A stretch of DNA of 24,738 nt from a virus. The DNA is taken from positions 1 to 24,738 of the IMG/VR virus record IMGVR_UViG_3300021964_000503. The stretch is one strand, 5' to 3'. Positions 9,203 through 16,542 of the stretch are shown here, in pieces. Made by a program: the position numbers and the translations under genes. The stretch's first letter is position 1. Every line of letters starts with the position of its first letter. The notes beneath the pieces were generated by a model that was given only the letters and a program-made list of their open reading frames with translations, was not told where the DNA came from and ran no database searches.

Positions 9203-10162
9203 ATGTATACTTTACAAGAATCCGCAGTTAGTTTACACGATTCCGTTACCCCTATGATATCTGATAACGGATTTATTCGCTTTGAAGGTGTACGGAAACA
9301 ATTGCCCATCCCGCAACTCTTCGAAATCTACATAACGCAAACGCTAGTCGCAAAGCGACAGGCGAACCCCCGCACCAAGCGCAATAATGTTCTACGCATG
9401 GAGCAGATCCTGAAAAATTACGGAATCGATCCCGCGGATTCAGACATATCCGCATTTGCTAGTGTAACGGGAGCGGGGATTCCGATCTGCGATGATTGGG
9501 TAGCTCGGCGCGGGAGTAATGAGATGCGTCAGGCGAGAAGTATTTTCAGTAAGGCGTGGATCAAGAGGTATAAGCAGTTAGATATTAATACTAAATGGTT
9601 CAATAATTGGATCGCGTTGAGTTTGGAGGGCGTGCAGGTCACGCCATTTGATGCGAACCGTAAGGAGTTGGACAAGATCCGCGAGGCGTGCGAAGCGCTG
9701 AAGGAGTCTGACCCTGAAATGTATTTGATGTACGCATTAGCGTACGGATTGGGTCTTCGGAGTAGTGAAATCCAACGGGCAAGGTTTGATGATCTGCACG
9801 AAGACTTTGATGGAAACAAACTGATAAGGATACATAGTCCCAAAAGCGGTGGTGAATACCAGGATCGTCCCTGCGATCCATCGTGGTGGGAACTTATCAA
9901 CTCCCATAAAACATCGAACGATGCTTTAATCGTTCCGTGTCAGGAGGACCGCATAACGCGCGAGTTTCCATCTTTCTTAAGGCGGAGGTGCGGGGTGGTG
10001 GATGATCGCCCCGTACACCGTCTGCGGAAATACTGCGGTCACCGGGTGATGAGGAATAATGGGAATAATGCTTTTGTGGCGAGTAAAGCGCTCGGTCATT
10101 CAAGCGTGGAGATCACCTCCCGTGTGTATGTTGGAATGCCTACGATCCAACGGAGCTTTTAG
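9203..10162 (+). CDS. int: Tyrosine-type site-specific integrase
   Basis: The 319-residue product is a phage integrase that joins attP to a host attB, here probably a tRNA-Lys gene. The catalytic set is complete: R186 (GLGLRSSEI), K214 (SPKSGG), H272 and R275 (HRLR), H299 (LGHSS) and the nucleophile Y309 (RVYVG). Residues about 30-140 form the core-binding domain. The length is normal for the family. No good ribosome binding site precedes the ATG at 9203. The upstream sequence is A-rich (ATTAAAAAAATTCACGCC), so translation may be weak. The gene sits 64 bases after the tRNA-derived attP core, the standard layout. No separate excisionase gene was recognised nearby. Confidence 0.95.
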   Translation: MYTLQESAVSLHDSVTPMISDNGFIRFEGVRKQLPIPQLFEIYITQTLVAKRQANPRTKRNNVLRMEQILKNYGIDPADSDISAFASVTGAGIPICDDWVARRGSNEMRQARSIFSKAWIKRYKQLDINTKWFNNWIALSLEGVQVTPFDANRKELDKIREACEALKESDPEMYLMYALAYGLGLRSSEIQRARFDDLHEDFDGNKLIRIHSPKSGGEYQDRPCDPSWWELINSHKTSNDALIVPCQEDRITREFPSFLRRRCGVVDDRPVHRLRKYCGHRVMRNNGNNAFVASKALGHSSVEITSRVYVGMPTIQRSF

Positions 10163-10174
10163 TAGGACTTAAAA

Positions 10175-10190
10175 TTTCTTGCCCAAGAAA
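10175..10190. repeat. Perfect 7-bp inverted repeat after the integrase
   Basis: TTTCTTG-CC-CAAGAAA has 7-bp arms and a 2-base centre. Read leftward it is followed by TTTT, so it could end leftward transcription from the RHH gene. Read rightward it has no T tract. It could equally be an operator. Confidence 0.4.
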
Positions 10191-10226
10191 CAATGCGTCA
10201 TAAAACCACAGAAAAAATAACTACAG

Positions 10227-10469
10227 ATGACTACAATACATACCACATCGGTAATGGACGGTCTTCGCTTGGAGCATGAAGGCGGGAACGAAATTACGAT
10301 AACAGCAGAAACGCCCACAAAGGTGGGCATAGATGTTCTGATTAAAGAACTACTTACTTTTTTACCATCTTCAGATGGAGAGGTAGCGGGAGAGAATGTT
10401 CTTCTGCCCCCTCATCAAGCGCCTCACAGGCGGCTTTCAGTAATAGATCAAATACCTGGGCCTGCATAA
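10227..10469 (+). CDS. Uncertain small ORF opposite the RHH gene
   Basis: An 80-codon frame starts with ATG after A-rich sequence without a clear ribosome binding site. Its first 45 codons lie in otherwise empty DNA and read like a plausible small protein (GLRLEHEGGNEITITAE, then VLIKELLTFL). Its last 35 codons are antisense to the leftward RHH gene and look like shadow sequence, rich in P and H. It also contains a hairpin that may terminate the RHH transcript. I do not recognise a domain. The whole ORF may be spurious. Confidence 0.3.
   Translation: MTTIHTTSVMDGLRLEHEGGNEITITAETPTKVGIDVLIKELLTFLPSSDGEVAGENVLLPPHQAPHRRLSVIDQIPGPA
10313..10328 (-). terminator. Possible terminator of the leftward RHH gene
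   Basis: GCCCAC-AAAG-GTGGGC is a 6-bp, GC-rich stem with a 4-base loop, 25 bases past the stop of the RHH gene on the minus strand. Only a short T-containing tail (GTTTCTG) follows in that direction, so the call is tentative. Confidence 0.4.
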
Positions 10470-10560
10470 GCCCGGTGCTATCACTAACTGCTTTAACTTT
10501 GTCTCTGACTGAAGGTGAAAGCCTCAGAGATACAGGCTTTGTGAGTATTTGTCGTCCCAT
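10354..10560 (-). CDS. Ribbon-helix-helix (Arc/CopG-like) regulator
   Basis: The 68-residue product has the form of a ribbon-helix-helix DNA-binding protein. A strand KPVSLRLSPSV (residues 8-18) is followed by helices VRDKVKAVSDSTGL and QAQVFDLLLKAACEAL. Such proteins bind operators as dimers through the N-terminal strand. The gene is leftward, while integrase and replication genes on both sides are rightward. It diverges from the SSB gene across a 68-base A/T-rich gap (10561-10628). That layout suggests it controls the early promoter or its own. No Shine-Dalgarno sequence is seen before the ATG. The role in the lysogeny switch is an inference. Confidence 0.7.
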   Translation of the reverse strand: MGRQILTKPVSLRLSPSVRDKVKAVSDSTGLMQAQVFDLLLKAACEALDEGAEEHSLPLPLHLKMVKK

Positions 10561-10628
10561 GTGGACAATAAAAACAGATAACTACACGCAAATACAACAA
10601 AAAAATAACAAATAATATAAAAATAATA

Positions 10629-11189
10629 ATGGGATTCTTAGATAACATACAAGATGTTCCGCAAAGCTCTTCGAGCGGAGGCGGTAATTATATGAAATTA
10701 AAGCAAGGTGCGAATCAGTTTCGCATAGTTGGATCTTCCGATGATGGTGGAGTAATTCAGGGTATGCTAGGTTGGGGAACTACCGCTGATGGTGGAAGAA
10801 AGCCTTATCGTTGGAAGATAGGAGAGGATACCCCCGAAGGCGTAGAGGATAAACCAAAACAATTCCTAGCAATGATTGTATGGAACTACGAGGAAGAGAG
10901 AATTCAGATCTTGGAGATACCACAAGTTGGTCTTCGCAAGGAGTTAATCACGCTTGCGAAGGATGAGGATTGGGGAGACCCACGCAAGTATGACTTGAAG
11001 ATTGTCAAGAGCGGTGAGTCAAAAGAAACATCCTATGCGATGACTCCAAGCCCGCATAAGAAGCGTAGCGATGAGATCAATGCGGCGGTAAAAGCTATGA
11101 AGATAAACCTCGAAGCTTTGTTCACCGGGGATGATCCATTTGCGGAGCCTACTCCTGAAGATAAGGCAAAAGAGGAGGATCCATTCTGA
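10629..11189 (+). CDS. ssb: Phage single-stranded DNA-binding protein
   Basis: The product is 186 residues. It begins MGFLDNIQDVPQSSSSGGGN and continues with NYMKLKQGANQFRI, an aromatic and basic core (GRKPYRWKIGED, MIVWNYEEERIQILEI) and LAKDEDWGDPRKYDLKI. This order matches a recognisable phage SSB family. Residues 168-186 form an acidic tail with two DPF motifs, the last ending the protein, like the tip of bacterial SSB that recruits partner enzymes. It would coat ssDNA during replication and recombination. It opens the rightward replication operon after an A-rich leader with no clear ribosome binding site. Its stop shares a base with the next ATG. Confidence 0.85.
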   Translation: MGFLDNIQDVPQSSSSGGGNYMKLKQGANQFRIVGSSDDGGVIQGMLGWGTTADGGRKPYRWKIGEDTPEGVEDKPKQFLAMIVWNYEEERIQILEIPQVGLRKELITLAKDEDWGDPRKYDLKIVKSGESKETSYAMTPSPHKKRSDEINAAVKAMKINLEALFTGDDPFAEPTPEDKAKEEDPF

Positions 11190-11485
11190 TGGCGATTGGC
11201 GACATAAAAAAGATAGTGGCTGATTTCATGGGGACCACGGTGGATGAGATCAACTCCCGTAATCGTTTCAAGAATGTGGCGTTAGCTCGTCAGATAGCGA
11301 TGTTCTACTCGTATCTGTTGGGCAATACCCAGGAGGAAGTGGCTGAGAAGTTTGACCGAGTCCACACCAATGTGACACATGCGGTGAAGAAGGTAAAGCA
11401 ATGGCGTGAGTGCGATCATGAGATTCGTGCAATGCTTGAAGGCATCGAAAGCGAGTATCCCCAACTGAAAGGATTGTCATGCTAA
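11189..11485 (+). CDS. Stand-alone DnaA domain IV-like DNA-binding protein
   Basis: The 98-residue product matches the C-terminal domain of DnaA. It reads IKKIVADFMGTTVDEI, then SRNRFKNVALARQIAMF, then EVAEKFDRVHTNVTHAVKKV. R34 and Q35 correspond to the conserved aRq helix, and VHTNVTHA (58-65) to the signature that binds DnaA boxes in the major groove. The AAA+ ATPase and domain I are absent, so it can bind DNA but cannot act as an initiator ATPase. GAGGAGG precedes the ATG, which overlaps the SSB stop (TGATG). It might mark a phage origin or compete with host DnaA. Binding sites were not identified. Confidence 0.85.
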   Translation: MAIGDIKKIVADFMGTTVDEINSRNRFKNVALARQIAMFYSYLLGNTQEEVAEKFDRVHTNVTHAVKKVKQWRECDHEIRAMLEGIESEYPQLKGLSC

Positions 11486-12456
11486 AGGATGGTATTACTA
11501 ACGCAGAGTACCACGGGTCGGGCGAGTTATCTCGCTCGACTGCGTGGAGTCTCTCACAAACCTGCCCCGCAAAGGTGAGGTATGACATAAATCATCCAAA
11601 ACCAAGCAGTCCTGCCTTGGTGATAGGGAGTGGATTTCATACTGCTACCCTGGAGCCTGAGAAATTGGATGATGAGTTTGCGGTCAAACCAAGTGAGATT
11701 GACGGGCAGGGTCCGAGAACCAAGCACTACAAGGAAGCGTTCGAACTTATGCAAAAGAGTGAACCGGATAAGCAATGGCTCGCTCCTGCGGATTACGATC
11801 TGATTCTCGAAATGGCGGGAAGTGCATTGGATAATCCTGTTCTTCGACACTACATGGCGGATATTGATAAGGTAGTGGAAGGCACGGGATACTTTGAGAT
11901 GGAAGGTGCCAAGTGCAAGGTAAGACCTGATTTGTATATCCCCGGCGCGGGTGTGGTGATTGATTTAAAAAGCACACAGGATGCATCCAATAGAGGATTC
12001 ACCAAGAGTGTGCGTCAGTTTGGGTACTTATTTCAGGCATGTTGGTACATGCACGCCTTGCGATTACTCGGAGAGAAACCCAAGCAGTTCGTATTCATTG
12101 CGGTTGAGAAGACAGCACCATACGCTACTGCGGCCTACACCATAAAGGAGAGCGATATTAACAAGCAATTCTCCAACATGGAAAGAGCGTGCCAATTGTG
12201 GGCCACCTGCCAATCAAGTGGCATATGGCCAGGGTATAGCGACATGGTGGAAACCTTGGATCTCGGATCGCAGATCACGAATAACCGATTAAACATTTCG
12301 CAATTGGCGGATAAGTTTGGGGTCAGTCGTACCTATGTTTACCGGATCATAGAATCATACGAGCTACATAGCGTAACGGTAGGCAACAGGCGTACAATAG
12401 ACATAACTGATTTCGCCAATGCGGTGAGACGCGACTCGGAGGGAAAGGCGGCATGA
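11479..12456 (+). CDS. RecE-like PD-(D/E)XK exonuclease with C-terminal HTH
   Basis: The product is 325 residues. Residues 17-60 contain the family opening (ELSRSTAWSLSQTCPAK, then ALVIGSGFHTATLEPE, with H54). The nuclease core has RPD (D151), IDLKST (D162, K164) and Q186 in a helix, as in phage exodeoxyribonuclease VIII-type enzymes that resect dsDNA for annealing. Residues 262-325 form an added domain. ISQLADKFGVSRTYVYRII is a helix-turn-helix, followed by NRRTIDITDF like an excisionase or MerR-type wing. The start overlaps the end of the DnaA-like gene, with AAAGGA upstream. It works beside the SSB and resolvase. No separate annealing protein was recognised. Confidence 0.85.
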   Translation: MLKDGITNAEYHGSGELSRSTAWSLSQTCPAKVRYDINHPKPSSPALVIGSGFHTATLEPEKLDDEFAVKPSEIDGQGPRTKHYKEAFELMQKSEPDKQWLAPADYDLILEMAGSALDNPVLRHYMADIDKVVEGTGYFEMEGAKCKVRPDLYIPGAGVVIDLKSTQDASNRGFTKSVRQFGYLFQACWYMHALRLLGEKPKQFVFIAVEKTAPYATAAYTIKESDINKQFSNMERACQLWATCQSSGIWPGYSDMVETLDLGSQITNNRLNISQLADKFGVSRTYVYRIIESYELHSVTVGNRRTIDITDFANAVRRDSEGKAA

Positions 12457-12662
12457 ATAAGATCGAACATATGGAAAAGGCATTGCAATTGAGTATGGAG
12501 CATTTGAGTAAAGCAGATACATTTGCGGCACTTACTGTTCTGCAAGCATGTGTGTGCCAAGTGGTGGCTTATTTAAAGAAGGAAGACATGGACGCGGTCA
12601 GCGATCCTGATCTCATCCTGCACTTCGAGGAAGATTGCGGAGACGAGGAGGAGGAAACATGA
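12453..12662 (+). CDS. Small acidic protein of unknown function
   Basis: The 69-residue product starts at an ATG overlapping the exonuclease stop (ATGA), with GGAGGGAAAGG upstream. The body is helical (IEHMEKALQLSMEHLSK, then AALTVLQACVCQVVAYL). The C-terminus is strongly acidic (HFEEDCGDEEEET). It has no known motif. The acidic tail could interact with a DNA-binding partner in the operon, but that is speculative. Its 3' end supplies the GAGGAGGAGG ribosome binding site for the resolvase gene. Confidence 0.7.
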   Translation: MNKIEHMEKALQLSMEHLSKADTFAALTVLQACVCQVVAYLKKEDMDAVSDPDLILHFEEDCGDEEEET

Positions 12663-13120
12663 AGCTTACAATAGGGATAGACCCCGGTAAGTCCGGTGGG
12701 TACGCCATTGCTTGGGGAGGACAGCACAAGATTGCGTTGCATACCCTTGATGAGGACTTCGAGTTTGTGGAGCATATGCAGGACCTTAAGGACCATCCGG
12801 ATGTGACGAGCATCGAGGCTGTGGTGGAGCATGTTCCTCCCTTTGCGGGGAAGATGATTCCATCAAGCACTAGCTTCAAGCTTGGTACTAGCTTTGGATT
12901 TCTTCAAGGCGTACTCAGGGCATTGGAGATTCCGTTTGTCCTGGTGCGTCCACAGGAGTGGCAAAAGGGACTGAGCGGGTTAAGTGGACTAACCTCAAAT
13001 AAGCGCAAGAAAGCGCTCATGAATCACGCCAAGCAATTCTTTCCCTCAACCAAGGGACTAACACTAAAAACAGCAGATGCCATTCTAATTCTGAGGCATC
13101 ATTTAAATAATAATAAATAA
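12659..13120 (+). CDS. RuvC-like Holliday junction resolvase
   Basis: The start is at ATG 12659, chosen because GAGGAGGAGG lies just upstream and the codon overlaps the previous stop (ATGA). The frame is open eight codons further but with low-complexity RRRGGG. The product is 153 residues, near the size of phage RuvC-type resolvases. Residues 5-20 (IGIDPGKSGGYAIAWG) hold the RNase H-fold aspartate D8. IEAVVEHVPP holds E57, and LKTADAIL holds D140 near the C-terminus. The enzyme would cut branched DNA before packaging. It lies in the recombination block with SSB and exonuclease. Confidence 0.85.
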   Translation: MKLTIGIDPGKSGGYAIAWGGQHKIALHTLDEDFEFVEHMQDLKDHPDVTSIEAVVEHVPPFAGKMIPSSTSFKLGTSFGFLQGVLRALEIPFVLVRPQEWQKGLSGLSGLTSNKRKKALMNHAKQFFPSTKGLTLKTADAILILRHHLNNNK

Positions 13121-13133
13121 GGAGAAAAATACT

Positions 13134-14042
13134 ATGGGAATACCACAAATAAATGAAGAGTTGAAAATAAGTGATTATCTGTACGATCCGAGTCGCGATA
13201 TATATGCATCGATAAGGACTATACATCCAAAGGTGGCAGAGCAGATTCTACAAGCAAAGGCAAGCAATCGAGCAATAAGTAGATCAACCGTCAATATGTA
13301 CACAAAATACATGACTGATGGATGTTGGATTCTAAACGGGCAACCTATTATATTTTCCGATAATGTTTTAATTGATGGACAGCATAGACTATCTGCCTGT
13401 GTAAAGAGTAGGATACCACTAGAAGCGCTCGTAGTTGAAATAGGAGACAGGAGGGCATTTAGGACGCTTGATCAAGGTAAGCGCAGAAGTGGCGCAGATG
13501 TGCTTGGAATAGATGGGTATACAAATACCTCAGTTCTTTACAGCGCACTTTGTATATTAGAGAAGATCGCTAGGGATGGTGAGCTTGGATATAATCAGAC
13601 GGGAGGATCTGCCAAAGTAACCATACCAAACCATGAGATTGACTCGATAGTCACAAAGTACCCAGGTATAGAGGAGTCCACTAAGTTAGCTAGAACTTTT
13701 GTAAAAGGCCTTAAAACTAGAGTAGGACCAATTGCTGTACTGCATTATCTTTTGCGTCAAACAGAGTTAGAGTATGCTCCATTTGGTGACAAGGATGCAT
13801 CTTCATTTGCGGATCAATTCATGGATACTTTGGCAACAGGTATGGGATTACAAAAAGGAGATCCGATTCTTTATTTCAGGAATGCCTTGATAAAAAGAAT
13901 ATCTGAGAAGGAAAAAACAGCACCGCATTATATAATTAGGGGAGGCATTCTTACTTGGAACAATTGGATTAGAAATAAGAAAGTTACCAAGTTTGTCTTA
14001 AAGGCAGACCCACGGATTCCTTCTGTACTTAAGCCACTATAA
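13134..14042 (+). CDS. ParB/sulfiredoxin-fold phage protein
   Basis: The product is 302 residues, preceded by AAGGAGAAAAATACT. Residues 64-86 contain WILNGQPIIF and LIDGQHRL. The second is the signature of the ParB-like nuclease/NTPase fold. FRTLDQGKRRSGADVLGI follows at 109-126. Unlike chromosomal ParB there is no obvious central HTH, and no ParA partner is visible, so DNA partition is unlikely. Phage homologues of this shape lie in replication blocks and their activity is poorly known. A role in DNA modification or nicking is possible but unproven. The C-terminal half is helical with no recognised domain. Confidence 0.7.
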   Translation: MGIPQINEELKISDYLYDPSRDIYASIRTIHPKVAEQILQAKASNRAISRSTVNMYTKYMTDGCWILNGQPIIFSDNVLIDGQHRLSACVKSRIPLEALVVEIGDRRAFRTLDQGKRRSGADVLGIDGYTNTSVLYSALCILEKIARDGELGYNQTGGSAKVTIPNHEIDSIVTKYPGIEESTKLARTFVKGLKTRVGPIAVLHYLLRQTELEYAPFGDKDASSFADQFMDTLATGMGLQKGDPILYFRNALIKRISEKEKTAPHYIIRGGILTWNNWIRNKKVTKFVLKADPRIPSVLKPL

Positions 14043-14047
14043 TTATC

Positions 14048-14164
14048 ATGGATGGGATAAGAAATGTACTTAGGTTACTACTTCATGGACTGCTTTTTGC
14101 AGTCTGTGGGGTAGTATTTTTCACAATTATCATAGGACTTGTTTGCACAATTTTAGGATTATAA
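14048..14164 (+). CDS. Tiny single-pass membrane protein
   Basis: This 38-residue gene has one long hydrophobic helix (LLFAVCGVVFFTIIIGLVC) after a short basic N-terminus (MDGIRNVLRL). It starts five bases after the ParB-like stop. Its TAA shares a base with the next ATG (TAATG), which supports real translation. No ribosome binding site is obvious. A perfect hairpin GACTGC-TTTTT-GCAGTC lies inside it (14088-14104). It could be a holin-like or replication-membrane anchor protein, and nothing in the sequence decides between them. Confidence 0.5.
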   Translation: MDGIRNVLRLLLHGLLFAVCGVVFFTIIIGLVCTILGL

Positions 14165-14649
14165 TGACAGACGAAATACAGAAAAAGACAGAACTGCGCA
14201 TCAAGGTTCCTCAATGGATAAGTGATCTTTTGAAAGAGCATTGTGATCTTTATGGAGTTACCGCAGTTTCCACCATTACTCCACTCCTGGTGGAGTATCT
14301 GCGGCATCCCTCGCGCGTGCGCGACAATTGTTCCAATTGTTTTAATATTAGATATAGCGAAAAATCCGCGGTTAGTGGAAAAAAGAAATCAAAAACGAGG
14401 GCATCAAAGATCCCCTCTAATTTTGCCCCTCCCAAAGATATTGCTGAGAAGGAAGGACTCGATCATGAGAAAGCGGTTTCCATCTTCGTGGATTGGGCAA
14501 AAGGGAAGGGACATACTCAGGCTGATTGGATTGCCACATATCGGAATGCGTGCAGGAGATGGATCAAGGAGAAGATGCCACAGGGAAATAACGATCCCAT
14601 TCTCAAAGAGGTCACAATTCCTGAGTATGAGGACGAGGAAGAGTTTTGA
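14164..14649 (+). CDS. DnaT-like replication protein with RHH-like N-terminus
   Basis: The ATG at 14164 overlaps the previous stop. A frame continues seven codons upstream but without support. The product is 161 residues. Residues 10-48 (ELRIKVPQWISDLLKE, then a GVTAVSTITPLLVEYL helix) resemble a ribbon-helix-helix domain. A basic linker follows (70-82, SGKKKSKTRASK). Residues 86-134 (FAPPKDIAEKEGLD, SIFVDWAKGKGHTQADW, YRNACRRWI) match the C-terminal module of DnaT-like and phage O-like replication proteins, which help load helicase on ssDNA. The last residues are acidic. Its place directly before the DnaB gene, overlapping by one base, fits a loader or initiator role. Confidence 0.65.
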   Translation: MTDEIQKKTELRIKVPQWISDLLKEHCDLYGVTAVSTITPLLVEYLRHPSRVRDNCSNCFNIRYSEKSAVSGKKKSKTRASKIPSNFAPPKDIAEKEGLDHEKAVSIFVDWAKGKGHTQADWIATYRNACRRWIKEKMPQGNNDPILKEVTIPEYEDEEEF

Positions 14650-15908
14650 TGGATTTCTTGGTATCAGAACAAGCGGTCCTAGCCGCATGTCTCCGGGATG
14701 ACACAAATCTCTCCACCGCCACCGCAGTTGAGCGCTTAACGGAGAATGACTTCTCCTCGCCCGCGCACCAAGCGATATTCCGTTTGATCGCAGAGCGATC
14801 CGAGTTAAACGAGGTGGATGTGGCGATTGAGTTACCTGAGTATTCCTCGGAAGCTCTTGAACTCGCAGAGAAGTATGGCGGAGGACAGGTGGAGAGATAT
14901 GTGGATCAATTGGTGGAGTCGAGGAACAGACGCGAGGTGGAACGGGCAATCATGGTATCCTCGGATATGCTCAAACAGAATAAACAATCAGATGAGATTG
15001 CCTCGGAGTTTAATCTGAGAGTGGCCAAAGCATTAGCGTCAGGCAAGGGACAGGTAAAAGTGGGGACCGCCACAAAGGAAGCACATTCTGAGTTTCTTTC
15101 CATAGATGCGGGAGAATCATCCGCAGTAAGCACAGGATTCAAACGATTGGATTTTTGTCTGAGCGGAGGATTTCAACCGGGTAAGCTTTATGTCCTAGCC
15201 GCAAGACCTGGAGTAGGGAAGTCAGGACTCGCATTGCATTTCTCTCATGAGATTGCGAAGAGGGGATACCGTGCAAGCTACGCATCCCTGGAGATGAGTG
15301 CCTCGGAATGTGCGGGACGGTTACTCTCCCGCGAGAGCGGGGTTGCCCGTCCACGCATGAAAGGGGATCTTCTCCCCGCCCATCGCAAGAAGCTCGAAGA
15401 TGCCACCAAGAGAATGCAGGGATGGCCCATAACCTTCAAGGATGACAACAAGGCCACGCTAGACTCGATCCGCGCCTTCTTGGCCCAGGAGCGAGTGAAA
15501 GGAGATGTCGGGCTTGCGGTGATCGATTACCTGCAATTGGTGAGCGCTCCGGGTTATGACTCCCGTGTGCAGGAGATCACCGCTATTTCTCGTAGCCTCA
15601 AGCAGATCAGCATGGAGCTACAGATTCCCGTGCTTGCCCTTTCTCAATTATCAAGACAATGCGAGATCAATAACAGAAAGCCCATGCTCTCCGATCTGAG
15701 AGACTCCGGGAGTATCGAGCAGGATGCCGATTGCGTGTTTCTCCTATCCGTGGATGACAAGGTGGATGAAACGAAAGACCGTATCAATTGCCACATTGCC
15801 AAGAACCGTGGCGGAGAGACGGATCTCAAGGTCATGCTTGGATTTGAGAAGAGTACGGGCAATTGGACAACATCCTTGGGTCAAAAAGAAGAATCAAAGA
15901 CTTGGTAG
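14649..15908 (+). CDS. dnaB: DnaB-family replicative helicase
   Basis: The start is ATG 14649, which overlaps the previous TGA and has GAGGAAGAG upstream. A TTG one codon earlier is possible. The product is 419 residues. The N-terminal DnaB domain is at about 5-110 (SEQAVLAACLRDD, FSSPAHQAIFRLI). The RecA-like motor follows, with Walker A ARPGVGKS (185-192), SLEMS with E215, Walker B region DYLQL (293-297), SQLSRQ (332-337) and LRDSGSIEQDAD (350-361). It unwinds the phage fork. No primase domain is fused and no polymerase is nearby. The terminator at 15925-15969 ends the operon. Confidence 0.95.
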   Translation: MDFLVSEQAVLAACLRDDTNLSTATAVERLTENDFSSPAHQAIFRLIAERSELNEVDVAIELPEYSSEALELAEKYGGGQVERYVDQLVESRNRREVERAIMVSSDMLKQNKQSDEIASEFNLRVAKALASGKGQVKVGTATKEAHSEFLSIDAGESSAVSTGFKRLDFCLSGGFQPGKLYVLAARPGVGKSGLALHFSHEIAKRGYRASYASLEMSASECAGRLLSRESGVARPRMKGDLLPAHRKKLEDATKRMQGWPITFKDDNKATLDSIRAFLAQERVKGDVGLAVIDYLQLVSAPGYDSRVQEITAISRSLKQISMELQIPVLALSQLSRQCEINNRKPMLSDLRDSGSIEQDADCVFLLSVDDKVDETKDRINCHIAKNRGGETDLKVMLGFEKSTGNWTTSLGQKEESKTW

Positions 15909-15924
15909 ACTACAGATGGACACA

Positions 15925-15969
15925 AAAAAGCACGATAGAAGCTCAGGAAGGCATCAAATCGTGCTTTTT
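15925..15969. terminator. Strong bidirectional terminator
   Basis: A 12-bp perfect stem (15925-15936 with 15958-15969, AAAAAGCACGAT and its complement) encloses a 21-base loop. It has A runs on one side and T runs on the other, so it can stop transcription from both strands. It sits between the rightward helicase gene and the leftward small-gene cluster, which converge here. Confidence 0.85.
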
Positions 15970-16017
15970 GGGGGTAGGGTCTGATAGATTAGACAGATTT
16001 TACCGCCAAAACGCTTT

Positions 16018-16146
16018 CTAGGTGCCTTCTTGGCGATTTCTCTTATTCCACCACTCAATCACCCTGGGCGCGAACCTCATCGCCAAAAAGACGAGGAGGC
16101 CCAACGCCAGGCGCGCAATTGTGTCGGACTCGTTTGGTTTAGTCAT
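16018..16146 (-). CDS. Tiny membrane protein of the leftward cluster
   Basis: The gene encodes 42 residues: MTKPNESDTIARL, then a hydrophobic stretch LALGLLVFLAM, then an amphipathic basic tail (FAPRVIEWWNKRNRQEG). AAGGAGAAAACC just before the ATG is a good ribosome binding site. The start lies inside the 3' end of the upstream gene, so the two are coupled. It is the last gene before the terminator. A role at the membrane is likely. The function is unknown. Confidence 0.6.
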   Translation of the reverse strand: MTKPNESDTIARLALGLLVFLAMRFAPRVIEWWNKRNRQEGT

Positions 16147-16357
16147 GGTTTTCTCCTTCTAGTTTCGCAATCAAATCCTTTACCTCTTCGCGAACATACA
16201 AAGCGTAACCAAGAGGTCCGTCCATATCATCAACTTGCTTCCAATCGGAAATCATATCGTCAATGCAAGACCATTCTTTTAAAAGGGTAATAACGCGAAT
16301 TACATCTAGTTTATCGTCATCAGTCATTGGTTTCTCTTTCTCTTCAATAAGTCTCAT
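16139..16357 (-). CDS. Small acidic phage protein, unknown function
   Basis: The 72-residue product is acidic and helical (DDDKLDVIRVITLLKEW, then SDWKQVDDMDG and VREEVKDLIAKLEGEN). AAAGGA precedes the start, and the ATG shares a base with the stop of the upstream gene (TAATG). No motif is recognised. Its end overlaps the start of the small membrane-protein gene by eight bases. The coupling with both neighbours supports expression. Confidence 0.65.
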   Translation of the reverse strand: MRLIEEKEKPMTDDDKLDVIRVITLLKEWSCIDDMISDWKQVDDMDGPLGYALYVREEVKDLIAKLEGENHD

Positions 16358-16542
16358 TATCGTATCCTTTCTAGTTCAGTCTCGACCTCTTTCTCCCACT
16401 CATCAATCCACTCCTGATCGTCCCCATGAACATGTGCTTGCGAGCGCTTGAAGGGTATCTTTTCGTACAGATCCGTTTCGAGGTCTCTTATTTTATCCTC
16501 TAGGTCTTGTCGCTCTAGGTCTTTCTCGTTAAAGTAGCTCAT
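16357..16542 (-). CDS. Small charged coiled-coil protein
   Basis: The 61 residues are almost all charged helix (DLERQDLEDKIRDLETDLYE at 8-27, then EWIDEWEKEVETELERIR). The pattern suggests a coiled coil. GGTGAGGG precedes the ATG, and the ATG overlaps the upstream stop (ATGA). No enzymatic motif is present. It may be a dimeric accessory factor, but nothing more can be said from the sequence. Confidence 0.6.
   Translation of the reverse strand: MSYFNEKDLERQDLEDKIRDLETDLYEKIPFKRSQAHVHGDDQEWIDEWEKEVETELERIR

Noticed and set aside
14404-14949. 181-codon minus-strand frame across the DnaT-like and DnaB genes
   Set aside because: The opposite strand encodes two well-supported proteins with catalytic or family motifs. 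This frame is P/H/R-rich shadow sequence.
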